15,393 nucleotides of DNA from CAZVAP01 sp964625125 (GTDB lineage Bacteria; Patescibacteriota; Gracilibacteria; Absconditabacterales; Absconditicoccaceae), in NCBI GenBank assembly GCA_964625125.1, contig CAZVAP010000019.1:1-15393 (forward strand), given 5' to 3'. Of the stretch, positions 1 to 9,174 are shown piece after piece. The position numbers were made by a program, and so were the translations under genes. The notes beneath the pieces were generated by a model, which was not told the origin of the DNA, did no database searches, and saw only the letters and a program-made list of their open reading frames with translations. Positions within the stretch are counted from its first letter, which is position 1; the number at the start of each line of letters is the position of its first letter.

Positions 1-75
1 TCAGGAAATGAAGAAAAAGTAGATACTGAAAATTTAAGCATTAAACTAAAATTTAGTAATAAAAAAATAATTTAG
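1..75 (+). CDS. possible 3' end of a + strand gene (partial)
   Basis: Frame 1 is open from the window edge to a TAG at 73-75 and encodes 24 residues rich in Lys, Glu, Asp and Asn, ending KFSNKKII. No family can be recognised from so short a tail. The final codons lie in the first copy of a 19-bp tandem repeat (51-88). Frame 3 is also open for a shorter stretch if TGA is glycine, so this call rests only on composition and could be wrong. Confidence 0.3.
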   Translation, partial: SGNEEKVDTENLSIKLKFSNKKII

Positions 76-88
76 TAATAAAAAAAAT
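51..88. repeat. 19-bp tandem direct repeat, two copies
   Basis: The unit atttagtaataaaaaaa begins at 51 and again at 70, a period of 19 bp, with near-identical copies. The first copy contains the end of the putative leftmost reading frame, and the second begins with its TAG stop. It looks like a slippage duplication in AT-rich DNA. Confidence 0.6.
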
Positions 89-185
89 ATATTCCAACAT
101 TTAATCTAATTAAGTTTCCTATATAATAAATTTTATCTTAAAGTCAAGATTTAAAGTCATTAAAAAGATATAACACATATTGTAC

Positions 186-222
186 ATTTAGTTAAAATTT
201 CTATTCACAAATTTAGTTAAAA
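186..222. repeat. 12-bp direct repeat in an intergenic region
   Basis: ATTTAGTTAAAA occurs at 186-197 and again at 211-222, 25 bp apart start to start. It lies in the 191-bp non-coding stretch (76-266) downstream of the acidic-protein gene. It shares the ATTTAGT core with the tandem repeat at 51-88. Nothing else in this stretch is recognisable. In DNA this AT-rich such repeats can arise by chance. Confidence 0.4.
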
Positions 223-230
223 AATATAAC

Positions 231-254
231 AAATAAGCTTTTTAGTACTTATTT
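231..254 (-). terminator. weak hairpin downstream of the acidic-protein gene
   Basis: AAATAAG (231-237) pairs with CTTATTT (248-254) around a 10-nt loop, 13 bp past the stop of the minus-strand gene at 267-719. The stem is AT-rich, and the U-rich tract on the minus strand starts several bases after it, so it is a poor match to an intrinsic terminator. Confidence 0.25.
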
Positions 255-266
255 TATAACTAAAAA

Positions 267-719
267 TTAATCACTACTACTTCAACTATCTCCATCAGAA
301 TCAAAATCACTACTAAAATCTCATCCTAGAAAAAAACTATCTTTATTAGTTCACTCCTGGTTATTATCTCAACTAAAAGATATGTTATCTACATTATCTT
401 TATCACCAGAATTATAATCTCTTTCAGAACTATTTCAAATTCCAAACAAATCTTTTATCCATCCCAACAATCATCAATTATCCTCCTTCTCATTATTACC
501 TAAAGGAATAGAATCATCAGAATTTATACTTTGGCCTACATCATAATCCAAATCAAAAGATGTATTATCATTATTTTTATAATCATCTTCAGATGTGTCA
601 TTACTACAATTTATTCTATACTGATTTTTAAGGTCCTCAAGTAATATTTTTTCTTTCTCAGTTAAATTATCCTTTTTTAACAATTCATCAATTTTACTCT
701 TTAATTCTGAACATATCAT
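267..719 (-). CDS. small acidic, low-complexity protein of unknown function (150 aa)
   Basis: I do not recognise a family. The ATG at 719 is the first start after an in-frame stop at 726-728, and the frame runs through several TGA codons (glycine) to TAA at 267-269. The first 35 residues are charged and probably helical (SELKSKIDELLKK). Residues 36-80 are rich in Asp, Asn and Ser. Residues 82-95 (GGLLGWIKDLFGIG) form a short amphipathic, Trp-containing segment. The last 50 residues are almost pure Asp, Ser, Gly and Phe, ending DSDGDSGSSSD. No signal peptide or full membrane span is visible. A disordered acidic protein that touches a membrane or partner through the 82-95 segment is inference only. 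It is monocistronic, divergent from nth, and has its own strong promoter at 753-780. Confidence 0.8.
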
Positions 720-752
720 TCTATTTTAATAAAAAAATATAAAACTCCTAAA

Positions 753-780
753 ATTATAAGTAACAGACCTTATCTTTCAA
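753..780 (-). promoter_or_regulatory. sigma70-type promoter for the acidic-protein gene
   Basis: On the minus strand TTGAAA (780-775) is followed after 16 bp by a perfect TATAAT (758-753). The predicted start near 746 gives a leader of about 27 nt before the ATG at 719. Its -35 box lies 16 bp from the -35 of the divergent nth promoter, so the two could compete or be co-regulated. Confidence 0.7.
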
Positions 781-796
781 CTACATCATATAATAC

Positions 797-824
797 TTGA
801 GATTAAATTTATTTACACTATACT
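797..824 (+). promoter_or_regulatory. sigma70-type promoter for nth
   Basis: TTGAGA (797-802), 16-bp spacer, TATACT (819-824). The predicted start near 831 gives a leader of about 53 nt before the nth ATG at 884. The leader contains a short out-of-frame ATG reading frame (841-906) that overlaps the nth start. Confidence 0.6.
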
Positions 825-883
825 AAATTTAGCCTAACTAATGAATCCAACTAAAATAAGTATTTATCTATTTAATACTATCT

Positions 884-1531
884 ATGAACCTCCAAGAAAA
901 AATTAATTTCATCAAAAATACATTATTTAAAATGTATCCAGAAAACAAAACAGAACTAAAATATTCTAATGACTATCAGCTTTTAATAGCAGTTCTTATG
1001 TCTGCACAAACCACAGATAAACAAGTAAATAAAGCAAATGAAAAATTTTTTCAAGTTTTAAAAAAACCAGAAGATGCCTTAAAATTATGAGTAGAATGAA
1101 TTAAAAAATACATCAAATCAATATGATTTTACAACAACAAAGCTAAAAATATTTATGAAACCTCAAAAATTTTAATAGAAAAGTATAATGGAAAAATACC
1201 TCAAACATTAGAAGAATTAACAAAATTACCTGGTGTTTGAATTAAAACAGCTAAAGTAGTATTAGCAATTTTATATAATCAACCTTACTTACCAGTTGAT
1301 ACTCATGTTCATAGAGTTTTAAATAGGTTAGGAATAGTAAATACAAAAACTCCTTTAGAAACAGATAAAAAAGCAGCTGAAATACTGGATAAAGATGCAA
1401 CTATAAAATTACATCATAGCCTAATATTTTTCTGAAGATACCATTGTACTGCAAGAAATCCCAAATGTAATGAATGCCCTTTTACAAAAATTTGTAATTA
1501 CTATAAATCTAAAAATTCTTCAAATCATTAA
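884..1531 (+). CDS. nth: endonuclease III (DNA glycosylase/AP lyase)
   Basis: Bifunctional base-excision repair enzyme that removes oxidised pyrimidines and cleaves the abasic site by beta-elimination. The 215-aa length matches the family (about 211). Read with TGA as glycine, the helix-hairpin-helix LPGVGIKTAKVV (115-126) carries the catalytic Lys121, and VDTHVHRV (138-145) carries the catalytic Asp139. The C-terminus has the complete [4Fe-4S] pattern C-x6-C-x2-C-x5-C (Cys188, 195, 198, 204). Five of eight glycines are TGA, including one in the hairpin-helix motif and the FGRYHC glycine just before the cluster. With TGA as stop the gene would appear cut after 68 residues. The start at 884 gives a normal N-terminus but has no Shine-Dalgarno. 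The 3' end overlaps the convergent mutS by 23 bp. Confidence 0.97.
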
Positions 1532-4031
1532 GAATATTTAATGCTTGTAAAGGAGTAATATTATTAATATCAATTTTTTCCAATTTATCCTTTAGTTTAT
1601 CACATTCAGGTGTTTCTACCTCTTCAAAAAGACTTTGAACAATAACTTTTTTATTAGCAGATTTATCAAATTGAGTTTCAATTTCTTTTGCTTTTTTAAT
1701 AATTTCTTTAGGTAATCAAGCTAGTTCAGCTACATAAATACCATAAGACTTATCAGCTCCTCACGGCAATATTTTTTTCAAAAAAATTATTTTTCCATCA
1801 TATTCATGAACTCAAACACAAAAATTTTTAATTCTAGTAGGATATTTCTCTTCTAATTTAATTAATTCATGGTAATGAGTAGCAAATAAAGTTTTTGATT
1901 TAAGTTTTTCTACAACATATTCTATAACTGCTTGTGAAATAGCCATTCAATCATAAGTAGAAGTTCACCTTCATAATTCATCAAAAATTATAAAAGATTT
2001 TTCATCAGCATTATTTAAAATATTAGCAACTTCTATCATTTCGGTCATAAAAGTAGATTGTTTTTTAACCAAAACATCACCAGAACCAACTCTTGCAAAA
2101 ATTCAACTTAAAACATAAGTTTTACACTCAGAAGCTGGAACATACAATCAACAATGAGATAACAATAAAATTAAGCTATTTTGCCTCAAATAAGTAGATT
2201 TTCATCCCATATTAGGTCAAGTAATAATATGGACTATGGATTCTTTCATATATAAATCATTATCAATGAATGCTTCATCCTTTGGTAAAAATTGCTCTAT
2301 TACAGGATGTCTTCACTTTTTAATAAGAATTTCATTAAATTCATCTGAAACAATAGGCTTTGTATAATTATTAGCTTTAAAAAATTCTCATAGATTTATA
2401 AATATATCAATATAAGCTACTTGTTGAGCTAGATTTTCAATTTCTTCAGTTAAATAAGATAATTTTTGTTTCCAATTTTCCAAAATTTCTTTCTCTGTTT
2501 CTTGTAATTCAAAAGTTGCTTGTAAAATTTTTGATTCCAAAGATTTTAAATAATCATTTGTATATCTTTCAACTAATTTTAAGGTTTGTTTCCTAGTAAA
2601 AACATACTTTTCGTTATCAAAAGTTTTCATTAATTTTTCAAATTTAGGAACATCTTTTTTTGAAACTTCCAATAAATAACCCTGATTGTTAATATACTTT
2701 ATTTTTATAGGCAATCAAAATTTATTTACTAGCTCCTGTTGATAATCAATAAGAAGTTTATCAGAATGATAAGCTATTTTTCTTAATTCATCTACCTTTT
2801 CTGAAAAACCATCTTTAATATAATCTTTTTCAACAGAAAAATCTCAATCATTCAATCATTCATTTAATAAATTCTTTAGTTCTACTATATCTTCAGATAG
2901 GTACAAATATTTATTATCTATCTTTGAAAGCTCAAAAATAGCATTTAAGGATGTTTTCAATTTTAACCAATGAAAAGGATTGTTTGACTTGTATTGAATA
3001 AGATAAGACAATCTTTCAATATCATAAATTTGTTTTAAATATTTCTTAAATTCTAAAACCTTATTAAAATTCATAAAATATTCAAAACCTTCTAATCTAT
3101 AATTAATTTCTTCTAAATTTTTTAAAGGATGTAACAACCAATTTTTCAAAGTTCTAGAACCCACATTTGTTATAGTTTTATCCAAAATAGCAAACAAACT
3201 ATGTTTTTTATCATTATCATAGGAAGAAGATAAAATTTCTAAGTTCCTAATTGTAATACTATCAAAATAAATATAATCTCAAACTTGAGAAAATTTAATT
3301 TTAATCAAATTAACTGGAATAGATAAATTTTCTAAATAATCAATTAATAAAGCTAAAGTTTTCCTTTTAGAGTCATTATCCAAAGCTTTTCCATAAACAT
3401 CAAAAGATAAAACATATTTTTTTAGCTTATCTTCCCATAAATAAGGCAAGCTACAATATGATACAAAAGCAGATAAATAAGTAGATATATAATCTTTTAA
3501 ATCCTGATTTTTAGAAAGTTTATCAACTAAAACTATTTCTTTAGGAAAAATTTTAAATAATTGTTCCTTTAAATCTTCGATATTTGAAAATTCAGAAACA
3601 TTAAAAATTCATACAGAAATATCTCACCAAACTATATAATATTTTCAATTTTCTTCGTAAATAGCTACAATATTATTTTCATTTTTTTCTTCTTTTACAT
3701 AAGTTCAAGGAGTAATAACTTGAGTAACTTTTCTTTCTACAACTTTACCTGGTACAACCTCTCAAACTTGTTCTGCAATAGCTACTTTATAACCAGCTTC
3801 AAGTAATTTTGGTAAGTACTTATCAACAGCATGAAAAGGAATTCAAGCCATAGGAATAGGATTAGAAGAATTTTTATCTCTTGAAGTAAGTGCAATATCT
3901 AACACTTTAGCACAAATTTTTGCATCATCATAAAAAACCTCATAAAAATCTCACATTCTAAAAAATAAAATAGCATCTTTGTATTTTTCTTTTATTTGAA
4001 GATACTGCTTTTGAGCTGGAGTTAAAGACAT
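1509..4031 (-). CDS. mutS: DNA mismatch repair ATPase MutS
   Basis: Recognises mispairs and small loops and starts mismatch repair. The 840-aa length is typical of MutS1. The N-terminal mismatch-binding domain has the start TPAQKQYLQIK and the motif RMGDFYEVFYDDAK with the Phe-x-Glu wedge. The C-terminal ABC-type ATPase has Walker A TGPNMGGKST (Lys611), Walker B/signature IIFDELGRGTSTYDG, the H-motif FATHYHEL and ADKSYGI. The protein ends in a short helical tail (ITPLQALNILNDLKNF) usual for dimerising MutS. TGA encodes Walker A and signature glycines, which makes this the best evidence for the genetic code. It is the last gene of the mpg-yigZ-mutS operon, starting 5 bp after yigZ. No mutL is present in the window. 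The TAG stop (1509-1511) lies inside the convergent nth gene. Confidence 0.98.
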
Positions 4032-4036
4032 TGAAA

Positions 4037-4480
4037 TTATTTATCTTCTAAAATTTTATCTACTACATAATTAGCAGTATTTACAATGTGTTTAAATCTA
4101 TCAGAATTTAGATGAATTCAACCATAATATCTTGTAACTATTATCAACACATTAGCAATATTTTTATTCCTTAAAACTGATAATATGCAATTTCAACCTC
4201 CTATTTCTCCATCATCATTTTTACCCTCAATAATTCCATCACTTGTAACAATTCTATAAGCATAAATATTATGAGTAGCTTTTTTATAAAATTTATCTTT
4301 TAAAATATCCTTTAAAGCTATTTTTATATCTTTTGTAGAAAAAACTTTTATAGCTGTTCATGAAAATTTACTTTTTCTATCCACAACAAAATTTTTTACA
4401 AAAAACTTTTCTAAATTTGGCTGGTGTACATCAAAAGAAAATAATGTTTGTGTTTCAAAAGTTTTATATCTTTTATTCAT
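4037..4480 (-). CDS. yigZ: YigZ/IMPACT-family protein (UPF0029), single-domain form
   Basis: Family members bind translation or nucleic-acid components, but the molecular function in bacteria is not settled. Visible landmarks in 147 aa are DRKSKF (34-39), THNIYAYR (69-76), NDDGEIGGG (88-96) and VTRYYGGI (115-122), all family hallmarks. Two things are unusual. The protein stops after the N-terminal domain (E. coli YigZ is about 200 aa with a second domain, DUF1949). The usual Gly-rich GTGGL stretch after YFGGIKL is replaced by HLNSDRFKH. The ATG follows the mpg TAG with no gap (TAGATG), and mutS begins 5 bp downstream, so all three are very likely one transcript with coupled translation. Sharing an operon with two repair genes hints at a nucleic-acid role but does not prove one. 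Confidence 0.88.
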
Positions 4481-5002
4481 CTAAAATTTATCAATTATAA
4501 ATCTTCGTAGTTTATCTTTTGCCTTGGAAATTCAAATTCTAGGAGTAGCAATAATATTTCCTGGAGTATAATTTATATCATAAACTCAAATTTTATTTGA
4601 ATTTTCTAAATTTTCTCAATTAAAAGATTTATCAATTCAAAAATATTTAGTAAGCTTTCCTGGTCAATCTATTTTTTTAGAAAAATCAATTTTCTTCAAA
4701 TTTTCAAAAGGAACAATTCATCTAATCAAGACAGCACCAGGAATTGTATCTGAAGTAAAATTTAAACAATAATGTACTCAGTAAATAAGATAAACATAAA
4801 CATAACCATAAGTATCATACATTAACTTATTTCTTTCAGTTTTCTTTCAATAAGCATGTGAGGCTTCATCACATTTATGTTTATAAGCTTCAGTTTCATA
4901 TATTAATCAATATTTATTTCAAACTTTTATTACTTTCCCTAATAAATTTTTAGCAACATCAATTGTATCCTGCTTAAAAAATGATGAATTTAATTGTTTC
5001 AT
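4481..5002 (-). CDS. mpg: alkyladenine (3-methyladenine) DNA glycosylase, AAG/MPG family
   Basis: Excises alkylated purines such as 3-methyladenine and hypoxanthine in base-excision repair. The 173-aa protein is a compact version of the PF02245 family (usually about 190-200 aa). Landmarks in order are LLGKVIKV (20-27), the active-site segment YETEAY (35-40) with the general-base Glu, CDEASHAY (44-51), ERNKLMYDTYGYVYVYLIYG (56-75) with the DNA-intercalating Tyr region, LIRGIVP (92-98), DGPGKLTKYFGI (112-123) and the C-terminal ATPRIGISKAKDKLRRF. About ten of fifteen glycines are TGA. It is the first gene of the repair operon. An AGGAG lies about 25 nt upstream of the ATG, too far to act as its ribosome binding site, and no in-frame alternative start is available. 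Confidence 0.96.
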
Positions 5003-5049
5003 TAATTTAATCTTGATTTAAAATATCTCCTGATTATCCTTAACAATAA

Positions 5050-5194
5050 GGCTGAGGAAGTTGAAACCCTTGTAAAATGGCTCCTCAACACTTATCTTAA
5101 AGGGAGGCATCATCCAGGGGACAACCCTGGTGGCCACCCACCTTGAAATTCAGGAGGGCCATTTACAGAAAGGGAATCTCTTCCTCGGTTTTTT
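5050..5194 (+). ncRNA. structured + strand RNA candidate with 6S-like architecture
   Basis: This is a GC-richer island between two minus-strand operons. Its ends pair: CTGAGGAAG (5052-5060) with CTTCCTCGG (5180-5188), followed by a T-run. Inside are CCCTT/AAGGG (5067-5071 with 5170-5174) and GTAAA(A)TGGC..TCCT pairing with AGGA..GCCATTTAC (5072-5085 with 5153-5166). Next come a large internal loop (about 5087-5098 opposite 5146-5152), a partly paired segment, and an apical hairpin CCAGGG/CCCTGG (5114-5119 with 5125-5130). One long interrupted helix with a single central bubble is the plan of 6S RNA, the RNA polymerase regulator. The closing stem uses a U-G pair on this strand that would be an A-C mismatch on the other, and the T-run also fits + strand transcription. 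I see no SRP GGAA-loop signature, RNase P core or tmRNA end. The promoter is unclear. The identity is inference. Confidence 0.5.
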
Positions 5195-7121
5195 ATTTTA
5201 ACTTAGATTTAATAAAATCAACAAATCAGCTAAAAGAAATATTTGATGTAATAGGTTTTTTAATATAAGTAATAACAAAATATTTAAGCATTTTCTTTCT
5301 ATTTGAAAAATATGAATAATCTAAATTAGGAATTTTATATTTTTTGTTAACAAACAATCACATTTTCTCATTTCCTAAAATAACCACAGGTATAACCTGT
5401 TGATAAATTTTATTAAGATTAGAGAAAATTTTCTTTTTTTTATTTAAAGGTGCTAACAAATCCTGTTTAATTAAATTAGCAAAGTTAGGATTTACAAAGT
5501 TAGAAGGGTTTGACAAAGGATCTTTAGAAAGAAAAATATAAGAAATATCCTTTCAATCAAAATTTATACTTCAAATAGCTAAATCATAATCTTGTGATTT
5601 TAAAATTTTAGTGTATTCAGTTTGTCCTACTTTATCAACTATCACTTTACCTGGATAAATTTTGGTTAATACTTTTACTATAATATCTCCTATTAAACTA
5701 TCTAAATTACTATTAAGATAAACTACTTTAAAATCAGGAACTTCTAATTTAAATTTTGGATATACAATTTTTTTATAGAAAAGCTTTATATTTCAAATTT
5801 TAACCAACTTATCTCCAGAGCTACCATAAATTACATAGTTATTTTCTCAAGGTTTTATATTTTTAAATTTTTCACTTACTACATACTTAAATTTTTTACT
5901 AAAAGGAATATAAGTTTTCAAAAAATAAACATTTCCAGAATTTGCTGATATAGCAATTTTAGAATATCAAGTAGTTAATGTTCAATAAAAAGCTAATTTA
6001 TCTTGTATTGATTTAACAAAGTAAGATTTATTTTCTCCAGTATAAATAAGATAATCTTTAGTAATTTTTTGTAAAGTATCTTGATATTGTTGTTGTTTTT
6101 GAACAGATAAATTTTGAAGTAAGATATTTTTAATATCTCAACTAGATAAATTAATTTCAGGCAACTTAAATAATCAATAACCATTAAAAGCTAAACGATT
6201 AGATAAAACTTCATTTGATTTCAATGCTTCAATAAATTTTTTTGATAAAAATGCTTTAATTTTAGAATTAGTTTGCTTTTTAACATTCCAAAATAAAGCA
6301 TAACGAGTAGGCAACAAAATATCATATTTATTAAATTTTTGTGGCTGAAAATTCTCATATCAGTTAAATAAATCCAATTTAATACTACCTGTTAAATACT
6401 TTTTTAAATCTTTTCAGTTAGTTACTAGGTTAAACTGATATTTATCAAAATAATAATTTTTACAATTTTTATAGTCCAAAACTATTGTAGTTTTAAAATT
6501 TGATTTTGAATCTATCTTAACACAGGTAGAATTAACAAAATTTTTAATAAAATCTAACACATAAAAATCTTTAGTTGCTCAAAAAAGTATATGTTTTGGT
6601 AAAATCGGTTGTTTAAAAAAAGACCAATTATTAACAGTAGTATCTGAAAAAACTACTTTTAGAGTATTTCAACTTAATTTCTCAACATCTAGTAAATTAT
6701 TTGGAATAGGATTTCATAAATTAAATGAATTATTTTTTATAACATCATTATAAGTAAAAAAAACATCATCTAAAGTAATCTTTCTACCATCTGACCAGTA
6801 ATTATCACCTGTAATTTTTACATAAAAAGTTTTTCTATCATTAGTAGAAACTTCACATAAATCATTTTGTCATAAATCGTTAAGACAGCTTCTAAAAAGC
6901 AAATGCTGAACATACTTTGAATAATAATTATTGGCAATATAAGGGAAAGGATTTATAATTTTATTTGTAACAACTCCTTCAAGCAAAACTCATCATTTTA
7001 CAGGAATAGGTTTAGATAAAGTTTGAATATATAAATAAAATAAATGAGAAAATAGTAACAACCATAGTATAAAAACAGAAAAAATAAAATATTTCTTTAA
7101 ATCTTGTTTAGTTATATGCAT
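5193..7121 (-). CDS. membrane-anchored family 5 (DppA/OppA-like) extracellular solute-binding protein
   Basis: Family 5 solute-binding proteins capture peptides or other solutes for ABC importers. The 642-aa protein starts with a short charged stretch and one hydrophobic span (about 11-33) with no lipobox cysteine, so it is probably an uncleaved anchor facing outward. Next comes a start typical of the family (KGGVLLEGVV, 42-51, then INPFPYIAN). Later segments resemble the conserved DG(R/K)xIT..DVxFTYN region and a C-terminal lobe with YDLAIGSINFDGKD, which parallels the family's DMxLxGW-type motif. The middle is divergent and low in identifiable motifs. No permease or ATPase gene is present in the window, so partners must be elsewhere or it acts alone. 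It is last in the minus-strand operon, 62 bp after the papain-like gene. Its stop overlaps the T-run of the + strand RNA. Confidence 0.8.
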
Positions 7122-7183
7122 TTCCAAACTATTTATTTGTAAAAACTTCAAAATGTTATAGTTTTTTAATCTTTTTTTTCAAA

Positions 7184-8122
7184 TTAAAACAATTTTTTTA
7201 ATTTTTTAGCATCCAATATTGAGTTTATTTCATATTTTTCTCCAGTTAGTGAGTTAACAACTAAATAAGAATTTTTCCATATCCAAAAAGTAGGATCCAT
7301 TAAATCTCAAGGTGTAATCATTTCTGGAGATTTAGTTAAAACATCAAATGGATAAAATCAACCATATAACATGGCTGAAGAAACAAATTCAGAACAAAAT
7401 AATTTTCCATTGTCTAAAAATATATTTTTTCTAAAAGGAGAAAATAAAATTTTTAAAACACCTCATAAATCATATCTTTCCCCATAAGAATAAACTATAA
7501 ATTTAAACATTCACCAAGTAAAAAATAATTTATTTATATTATTGATTCTATCAAAGGAAAGAACAATATTTTGTGCTTGGTATTTAAGTTTTTGTAAATC
7601 TACTTTTAATTGTAACAAATCATTAAATTTCTCAAATTCCCAATCAAATTGTATCAAATCCCATAAAGAGATTCCTTCAGAAAACTTATCCTGTTGAAAA
7701 TAATTATAAAAAAGCTCATACCTTTTAAGAAAATTTTCAGAACATTTAGAACCTAAAAAATAAAAAATATTACTTGCATAAATATTTTTATCAAAATATT
7801 TCATTACTTCATTAATATCAAAAGTTTTTATTACATAAAGTGCTTTTTCTTTTCAATAAATAACTTTATTAAGTTTAACTCATTTAAAGTTTTCTGCACC
7901 AAGAGTATATAATTCTCAGCCTTCAAAAATACAAAAAGCAGTATGAGTATATAAACTTTGACTAAATGCCTGGATTATCCTACTAATAAATGTTTTATCA
8001 ATTTTTCATAAAACCTTAAATTCTCAAACTAAAATAGAATAAACAAATTTTTCAAAAACAGGGAAATTAGTAAGCAAATAATCTAATTTATTTATAAACC
8101 TCTCTACTTTTAGCCTATCCAT
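7184..8122 (-). CDS. permuted papain-like (YiiX/DUF830-type) hydrolase-like protein
   Basis: Family proteins have a circularly permuted NlpC/P60-type papain fold, with His before Cys, and act on peptide or lipid amide/ester bonds. The 312-aa protein shows the order expected. GEFKVLGK (33-40) corresponds to the family's GDxxxxx start, THTAFCIF (59-66) holds the putative catalytic His60, and GELYTLGAENFKGVKL follows. After an inserted helical region comes YDLGGVLK, then LFCSEFVSSAML with the putative nucleophile Cys243, and finally ITPGDLMDP. There is no signal peptide, so it may be cytoplasmic or exported another way. The ATG overlaps the antiporter stop (TAATG), which implies translational coupling. 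The substrate cannot be inferred. The insertion between the His and Cys blocks (about residues 100-215) is larger than in YiiX. Confidence 0.72.
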
Positions 8123-9144
8123 TACTTAAAATAAGCTATAAAAATCAAATAAACAACAAATAAAAAGTACAAACCAAATAATATCCAACTATCTTTTTTT
8201 GACAATGTTTTTTTATGCATCAAGAAAAAATAAGCTATTGTAGAAATTAGCAGAAATATGAAAACACCAACATTATCATAAAAATTAACCTTAGGACTTA
8301 ATCATAAAAATAAAATTCCTATCAACAAAGGCAATCCTAATCAAATACAAATATCAAAAATATTTGAACCAACTGCATTAGACAATCAAGCATCAATATC
8401 TCACTTTTTAGAAGATTTTATAGAAAGTAAAGTGTCTGGAATAGATGTCAAACTAGCCAACAATACCAAAGATACAATTAAAATTGATATATGAAGTTTT
8501 TCTCAAATAAAATTTGCTGCAACTATAGAGGCTTCAACTCCTACATAAATAAGTATCAAAGAAATCAAAAGTATCAAAAAATTAACTTTTTTATCTTTAA
8601 CTGAATTATAATCCTGATTTACTTTTTCAAAATTATCCTGTCTATGTTGTCTACTTTGTAAATATAAATAAATAACATAAACCATATACAAAAATATTAA
8701 AGCCCAAGCCATATAAAGAAGTTGTCAAAAATATAAGCCAACAATAAAAATTAAAATTGCTAATATATAAAAAATACTATCTCTTTTTACTCAACGAGTA
8801 GACAATTTAATTTTCTGTCCAGTATAAAACATTAACACCAAAGCAGGAATAATTAAAATATTAAAAATAGCAGAACCTCAAATAGTTCATATTCCTACTT
8901 CTAGTCATTTTTCTTTTAAAATAATCAATCAAGCTAAAGAAGTCAATAACTCTGGCAAAGAAGAGCTCATAGCATCAAAAGTAGCACCCCTTACAGATGT
9001 AGGAATTTTTAACTTTTTTCCAATTAAAGAAAGTTGTTCCTCAAGTAAAGCAGTAGAATAATTTAAAATAATCATAACAACAATTAATGTAAATACAGCT
9101 GTAAGCCAGTTACTAGCTACAAAAGATAAATATTTATCCAACAT
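8122..9144 (-). CDS. Na+/Ca2+ exchanger-type (CaCA) cation antiporter
   Basis: Inner-membrane antiporter of the CaCA superfamily, exchanging Ca2+ (or a similar cation) for Na+ or H+. The 340-aa, strongly hydrophobic protein has about ten membrane spans. The two inverted alpha-repeats are visible: alpha-1 RGATFDAMSSSLPELLTSL (52-70, Glu65 in the SLPE site) and alpha-2 about 229-264, with TSIPDT (Asp237) and NAVGSNIFD (256-264). GGSAIFN follows alpha-1 as expected. The second repeat has Pro-Asp where many exchangers have Pro-Glu, which is seen in the family but may affect ion preference. A charged loop rich in Gln, Asn and Lys (about 155-185) separates the halves. It starts 30 bp after the malic enzyme stop, and its own TAA overlaps the next ATG by one base. 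Confidence 0.93.
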
Positions 9145-9174
9145 CCTAAAATATAAAATTTTTAAAAACTAAAT

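Noticed and set aside
5050..5194. SRP RNA, RNase P RNA or tmRNA
   Set aside because: No GGAA-loop/AGCA helix 8, no conserved P4 core, and no tRNA-like end. The overall single long helix does not fit these families.
5993..6184. Second minus-strand frame inside the solute-binding protein gene
   Set aside because: It is out of frame within a continuous 642-codon gene and has only Ile/Leu/Lys/Asn-rich low-complexity content.
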